A DNA stretch of 64,000 nucleotides from NCBI GenBank assembly GCA_963850345.1, contig CAWKKW010000005.1, positions 62,001 through 126,000 on the forward strand. The letters are read 5' to 3'. This DNA is from CAWKKW01 sp963850345. GTDB taxonomy: Bacteria > Acidobacteriota > Terriglobia > Terriglobales > Acidobacteriaceae. Positions 60,012-64,000 of this stretch are shown piece after piece (the first letter of the stretch is position 1; every line of letters begins with the position of its first letter). The position numbers and the translations under genes were made by a program. The notes beneath the pieces are model-generated. The model ran no database searches. It worked only from the letters and a program-made list of their open reading frames with translations, and was not told the origin of the DNA.

Positions 60012-62819
60012 TCACTCTTCCAGGCTGTAACTTCCCAGCAGCTTCTGCTCGCCGATCGCCGAGGTCAGTCCCCAGCCGGCCATCAGGAAGAGCACTAATC
60101 CTGGAACGATGTAGTAGGGAGTCGTCCAGTTGGCTAGATCATGCGTCCACGGCAGCGATCCAAACATGGCTTGCGCGAAGAGGAACGTGGCCCCTGCGAA
60201 GAGTCCATACCGCACGATGAAGGCGGTGAGGATGGCGGTTACGACGATATTGAATGGTAGATCGACTCGGAAGTTTTCGTTCTGCACATTGAGCAGGATG
60301 AGGGTGAGATAAAAGGCACCGACTGCCAGCCACGGCTTTCGAAGTACGCTGCGGTACACCACGAACAAGGCCAGCAAGACCATCATGGTCAATACCGCAT
60401 TAGAGAAGCTTCGAGTGGTGTTGTAAACGATGCCGAGAAGGCCCAGGTGCGCATATCCCGGCGCATCGGGCGTCTCGCCCGAGACGAAGGGCACCAGGTA
60501 GATGTTAGCGACGGCCGTCTCAAACTTGAAGAAAGCCGCGAGGGTCAGGCCGAATAGAACATCCCGGCCTACCTGCACGTCGCGCCACCGGCCCGTGAGC
60601 AGGCGCGTGGAGCTGACCAGCAATTGCGGCATGCGTTTGCGTGCGAAGGGCTCAATGCCCATGTAGCCGATCCATACCCACCCGGAGGCAAGCAGCGCCT
60701 CGCCTAACGCCATGAGCGACCAATTGAGCAGCGGCCCGGGGCTATTCGGACGGACCGCTAAAGCCAGTGTCCCGGTGAAACGAACGATGCCGTAGATTGC
60801 TGCGAGTCGAAGGGCTGACGCTTGATCGCCACGTTTAAGCTGAAGGTTGCGGCGGACCAGAATTAGCCCGCCCACCATGAATCCTGCGATGAGACAGACC
60901 TCCACCCATTCCGATAAATCCGCCCCCGCCAAGCGGGAAACCTCGGGCGGCGACCACGGCGCGCGAACCGCGAAGTAGCTGACCTTGCCGAGCCGCTCGG
61001 CCGCAATGACCTGGATGGGCGTTCCCGGATGGTTTGGGTAAGTTCCCGCCCAAGTTTGAAGACTGTCAAAGGCATCTGGAGGGGCCCACGTCCCGGTCGC
61101 GGGACGGAGCAGGGCAGGGTCAAGTCCGGCAGCCTTCAACACGGGCGTCAGGTCCGGCGCAGCGGCGGCCGCGGCCCCCGTCTGCTCCTGTTCAGGAACT
61201 CTGCGGAAGCGCAACAACCGGCCCTCCGAGTCGAGGCGTACGGTGAGCATGCCGGGCTTATCTTCTGGCGGATCATCCGCCCCGGGCGAGTCGCTATGAG
61301 TGGGAACCATGGACTGGGTCTCGCCCTGCCGATAGTTGTAGATCAGGGTTCCCTGCTCCGCGTGCGCGATGTCATACAGATAGTGCCGGGTCTTGTGCAG
61401 CGCCATGTAGCGCAACATGCCGTAGTTCAGTTCAAACCAGCCCGCATTGAAACGCGTGGCCGGGTAGCCGAGTTGCTGCACCATCACCCGCGCCTGGTGT
61501 TCGAGCACGTCCGGACTGAGCTCGGGAGTAGCGATCGCCAGCAGGGCGCTGCGCGGAGCCAGTAGCCAGGCGATCAAGACCATCGCGGCAATGATCCCGA
61601 CCAGAGACCAGGCCTTCCACAGCACCATCGGCTCTGCAGAAGCGGTCGCCGCCACCATTTCCGGCGAAGGAGTCTCGCCGCGCGCCAGCGCCGCCTCCAT
61701 CTGGTCCATCACCGGCATTACGGCCAACATCTCGCGGGCGGAGGTGGGGCGCAGAGCTGGATCTTTTTCAAGGCAACGCAGCACCATGTGCTCGACGTCG
61801 GCCGGGATCTCCGGCACATATTTGCGCAACGGAGCCGGAGTTTGTCGCGCTTCCCTGCCTTCCTTACTGCGAAATGCCTGTTTGCCGGTCAGCAACTCAT
61901 AGAGCACCAGGCCGAGCGCGTAGAGGTCGGTACGCCCGGTCGAGGCGGAGCCCGTTAACAGTTCGGGAGCCATATAGCCTGGGGTACCCGCGATCTCTGC
62001 TGCGCGAACTGTGTCTTCAGCGACCACGGCGAGGCCAAAGTCCGTGATCTTGGCCTGGCCTTTACCGTCGACCATCACGTTCGCCGGCTTTAGGTCGCGG
62101 TGGAGTACGCCTTTGGCGTGGGCCGCGGCCAGACCAGCGGTAATCTGCGCGGACATCTCGAGCGCCTTTTCAATTGGCAGACGACCGAAGCGTAGCAGCA
62201 AGGCGGCCAGGTTCTCGCCATCCACGTACTCCATCGAGAGAAAGTGGAGCGAACTTCCGTCGGCAGCCGCGCTCTCCACGATGTCGTGAACGCGGCAGAC
62301 GTTGGGGTGCGTCACTTCGCGCGAAAGGCGCACCTCGGCAAAGAACCTTCCAAGCCACGCAGGATCGTTGGTCAACGCGGGCGGCAGAAATTTGAGTGCG
62401 ACCGTCTGGCCCAGCTTCAGGTCTTCGGCACGATAGACGCGGCCCATGCCGCCGCGGCCGAGCGGTGCAACGATGCGATACCGGCCCGCCAGCAAGGTGC
62501 CCGGAACCATCTCCTGCTCATCGCTGAAGGGCGCACCGGAACTGGATAAGGACGACGCAGCGGAGGAGGAGGACGAGGCCGACGACGCTTGCCGGCTGGG
62601 CCTGGCGATCATGGTCGCGGGGGTATCTCCCGAGAGCATCTGTTCCGTGAGTGCAGAGTCGGAAATGAGCACCACGGTCTCTTCCGAATCGCCTTCGATG
62701 CGAGCCGCGAACATGGTCGGGGCGTCAGACCCGGCAGCCGAGGCAGGCAGGGAGTCTCCGCATTGCATGCAGAAACGAAAGGAGCTGGATACCTCCGAAG
62801 AACACCGGGGACACTGCAT
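60012..62819 (-). CDS. Receptor-like Ser/Thr protein kinase with zinc ribbon and membrane domain
   Basis: A 935-residue protein. A zinc ribbon at 3-20 (Cys3, 6, 17, 20) is followed by a Ser-rich linker and an STPK/PknB-type kinase domain (about 112-375). The kinase has the glycine loop GRGGMGRVY, Lys143, 'VLHRDLKPANVMV', 'KITDFGLAVV' and 'GTPGYMAPELL'. A membrane helix at about 404-425 leads to a roughly 200-residue extracytoplasmic domain and then about seven more helices. No PASTA repeats are present. The fusion suggests a sensor with a cytoplasmic kinase and a polytopic output or sensory part. No substrate is near. Confidence 0.85.
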   Translation of the reverse strand: MQCPRCSSEVSSSFRFCMQCGDSLPASAAGSDAPTMFAARIEGDSEETVVLISDSALTEQMLSGDTPATMIARPSRQASSASSSSSAASSLSSSGAPFSDEQEMVPGTLLAGRYRIVAPLGRGGMGRVYRAEDLKLGQTVALKFLPPALTNDPAWLGRFFAEVRLSREVTHPNVCRVHDIVESAAADGSSLHFLSMEYVDGENLAALLLRFGRLPIEKALEMSAQITAGLAAAHAKGVLHRDLKPANVMVDGKGQAKITDFGLAVVAEDTVRAAEIAGTPGYMAPELLTGSASTGRTDLYALGLVLYELLTGKQAFRSKEGREARQTPAPLRKYVPEIPADVEHMVLRCLEKDPALRPTSAREMLAVMPVMDQMEAALARGETPSPEMVAATASAEPMVLWKAWSLVGIIAAMVLIAWLLAPRSALLAIATPELSPDVLEHQARVMVQQLGYPATRFNAGWFELNYGMLRYMALHKTRHYLYDIAHAEQGTLIYNYRQGETQSMVPTHSDSPGADDPPEDKPGMLTVRLDSEGRLLRFRRVPEQEQTGAAAAAAPDLTPVLKAAGLDPALLRPATGTWAPPDAFDSLQTWAGTYPNHPGTPIQVIAAERLGKVSYFAVRAPWSPPEVSRLAGADLSEWVEVCLIAGFMVGGLILVRRNLQLKRGDQASALRLAAIYGIVRFTGTLALAVRPNSPGPLLNWSLMALGEALLASGWVWIGYMGIEPFARKRMPQLLVSSTRLLTGRWRDVQVGRDVLFGLTLAAFFKFETAVANIYLVPFVSGETPDAPGYAHLGLLGIVYNTTRSFSNAVLTMMVLLALFVVYRSVLRKPWLAVGAFYLTLILLNVQNENFRVDLPFNIVVTAILTAFIVRYGLFAGATFLFAQAMFGSLPWTHDLANWTTPYYIVPGLVLFLMAGWGLTSAIGEQKLLGSYSLEE

Positions 62820-62953
62820 GAGAGGAGCACCGCCTGCGCTGATCGATTTTCGACATTCTAGAGCAGAATGGGCGTAACGAGGCGACCGAAGCGCAACGTG
62901 TTCGCAAGGACACTGCTTTCGCCTGCTCTTGGCAGGATTTTGCGCTGCCTAGA

Positions 62954-64000
62954 CTAAATCGCGCTGGTAGGTCTGGCCGGAGGCGCCATCTTCATGGCAG
63001 GCCGTTTGGCCTCAGGGCCGGCGTAGAGGTGCTTCAGCTTGAGAATGGGGCGTTCAAAGCCATACCAAAGTAGCGTGGCAACCAGCGTCGCCGCAGTGAG
63101 CCGGATCAGGACGACAGCCGCCGCGCCCATCGGTCCGGAGTGCGCGAGCCATGCGTCAACCGAGCCAATCACGATGAAGACCAGCATGTGACTCATGTAT
63201 AGCCCATAGCTGATCTGGCCGAAGTAGGTGAGAACCCGCATTCTCAGCACGCGCGCGTGAAGTGCCGCCGTTTCGGTCCAGGCCACCGCGGCCAGCAACA
63301 GTCCGGTAAAGAACAAGGCAAAGTCGGTATCCAGGAACGGCGAGCCGCCCCACGCGACATACACAGTTGCAGCGAGCCCTAGCGCTGAGACAGAGCCGGC
63401 GAGAATGCGCCATGCTCTGCGGCTCCAATTCTGGGTGTACAGCAAAAACGCAGCCAGGCTGCCAAAGGCGATTCCGTCGAGATGAAGCAGGGTATTTGTG
63501 CTGGAGAGGCCGTGCACGTGGCTTGCGCGGACAAGCGGTGAGAGTGCGATGAAAGCGAGCAGAACGGCCAGCATCACATGTCCGGACCCAATCCAGCGCG
63601 CGAGGGGCGCCCACGCGAGGTAATACTGCTCCTCAATTGCCAAACTCCACGTAGGAACAAGCGGGCCGGGGAGCGGCACACGGGTCAGGTTCTGGAGCAG
63701 TAACGCATAGTAGAACCAGCGGACTCCGCTCGCCTGTGGCCGCCAGGAAACATTCAACAGAAACGCAACTACCAGGAGCAGTACATACACCGGCCAGATG
63801 CGGAGCAACCGGCGCCAATAGAATTCCCGGAAGAAATGCGGGTGAGGCTTGGATTCAAGGATGATCCCGGTGATCAAAAACCCGAGAGGACAAAGAACAG
63901 ATTTACCCCGGCCCAACCCCACTGCACAACCGAATGGAGAAACGCGGTTGGTGATCAGTTCATGACAGTGGTACAGCACGACAGCCAGGACGGCGATGCC
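62954..64000 (-). CDS. Acyltransferase-3 family membrane protein (partial, two compensating frameshifts)
   Basis: A membrane acyltransferase of the acyltransferase-3 family (modifies exopolysaccharide, LPS or other envelope glycans); it runs off the window at 64000 without a start. After the expected 'AVLAVVLYHCHELITN' the frame reads a garbled stretch (GCAVGLGRGKSVLCPL) and then regains 'GFLITGIILESK'. In the +1 frame the same bases read VVQWGWAGVNLFFVLSGF, the usual family motif. So one base is probably extra near 63930 and one T missing at the five-A run 63876-63880. The later helices and 'WSLAIEEQYYLAWAP' are intact. Confidence 0.85.
   Translation of the reverse strand, partial: GIAVLAVVLYHCHELITNRVSPFGCAVGLGRGKSVLCPLGFLITGIILESKPHPHFFREFYWRRLLRIWPVYVLLLVVAFLLNVSWRPQASGVRWFYYALLLQNLTRVPLPGPLVPTWSLAIEEQYYLAWAPLARWIGSGHVMLAVLLAFIALSPLVRASHVHGLSSTNTLLHLDGIAFGSLAAFLLYTQNWSRRAWRILAGSVSALGLAATVYVAWGGSPFLDTDFALFFTGLLLAAVAWTETAALHARVLRMRVLTYFGQISYGLYMSHMLVFIVIGSVDAWLAHSGPMGAAAVVLIRLTAATLVATLLWYGFERPILKLKHLYAGPEAKRPAMKMAPPARPTSAI

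Noticed and set aside
1..64000. tRNA, rRNA, CRISPR array, insertion sequence or prophage
   Set aside because: No cloverleaf-like segments, spaced direct repeats, transposase or integrase frames, or terminal inverted repeats were recognised by eye; a tRNAscan/Infernal run would be decisive.

Overview
The window is a gene-dense (about one gene per 1.2 kb), moderately GC-rich bacterial chromosome segment. It has no insertion sequence, prophage, CRISPR array, rRNA or tRNA that I can recognise. The gene content suggests an acidobacterium of the Acidobacteriaceae/Terriglobia type. The basis is the futalosine menaquinone route (mqnE, mqnD), an OmpA-like protein with Ig-type repeats, many exported beta-propeller, TPR and OprB-like proteins, a zinc-ribbon Ser/Thr kinase fused to a membrane domain, and exported proteolytic and amidohydrolase functions. 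No 16S rRNA gene is present, so this assignment is inference. Non-ATG starts are common (GTG, TTG and one probable ATT).

Layout. 1-9 kb: end of glutaryl-CoA dehydrogenase, an OpgC-like acyltransferase, mqnE, a thioredoxin-fold exported protein, a GNAT acetyltransferase behind a BNR/YCF48-like propeller, an OmpA-like porin, then about 600 bp without genes. 9-16 kb: an isolated nuoB, a nitrogen-control set amtB-glnK-glnD, and an OprB-like porin. 16-20 kb: a GT-C-type membrane protein, ftsB and a phosphohexomutase. 20-24 kb: cutA, a small membrane protein, bioY, mqnD, an acyltransferase-like unknown and a superinfection-immunity-like small protein. 24-31 kb: a response-regulator-GGDEF protein with a degenerate active site but an intact I-site, a propeller-phosphoesterase, a fatty-acid desaturase, a SprT-like protease, a glycine-zipper protein and a divergent Lgt. 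31-39 kb: hpt, deoC, a GAF-GAF-PP2C phosphatase, aroA, and a TolC-type efflux protein with a Pro/Gln tail.

39-49 kb: truA, an M20 peptidase, a YtcJ-like amidohydrolase, an EamA transporter, a DegP/HtrA protease, a peptidoglycan-binding protein, lysA (probable ATT start) and a membrane diguanylate cyclase. 49-55 kb: an alpha/beta hydrolase with a zinc-ribbon PspC protein, a secreted TPR protein, two poorly characterised proteins, and thiD. 55-64 kb: rlpA-pyrF-S46 dipeptidyl peptidase, a secreted Cys-containing unknown, the kinase-membrane fusion, and a truncated acyltransferase-3 gene carrying two compensating frameshifts.

The clearest functional groups are nitrogen sensing (amtB-glnK-glnD), menaquinone synthesis (mqnE and mqnD, about 18 kb apart), envelope biogenesis and quality control (lgt-like, degP, rlpA, ftsB, tolC) and peptide scavenging (S46, M20). 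I found no convincing wholly new multi-gene system. The most unusual points are the LysA ATT start, the degenerate GGDEF with a kept I-site, the Lgt-like protein lacking the usual His-Gly-Gly, the nine-T tract at the start of the TolC gene, the apparently leaderless orphan nuoB, and the double frameshift at the right end.
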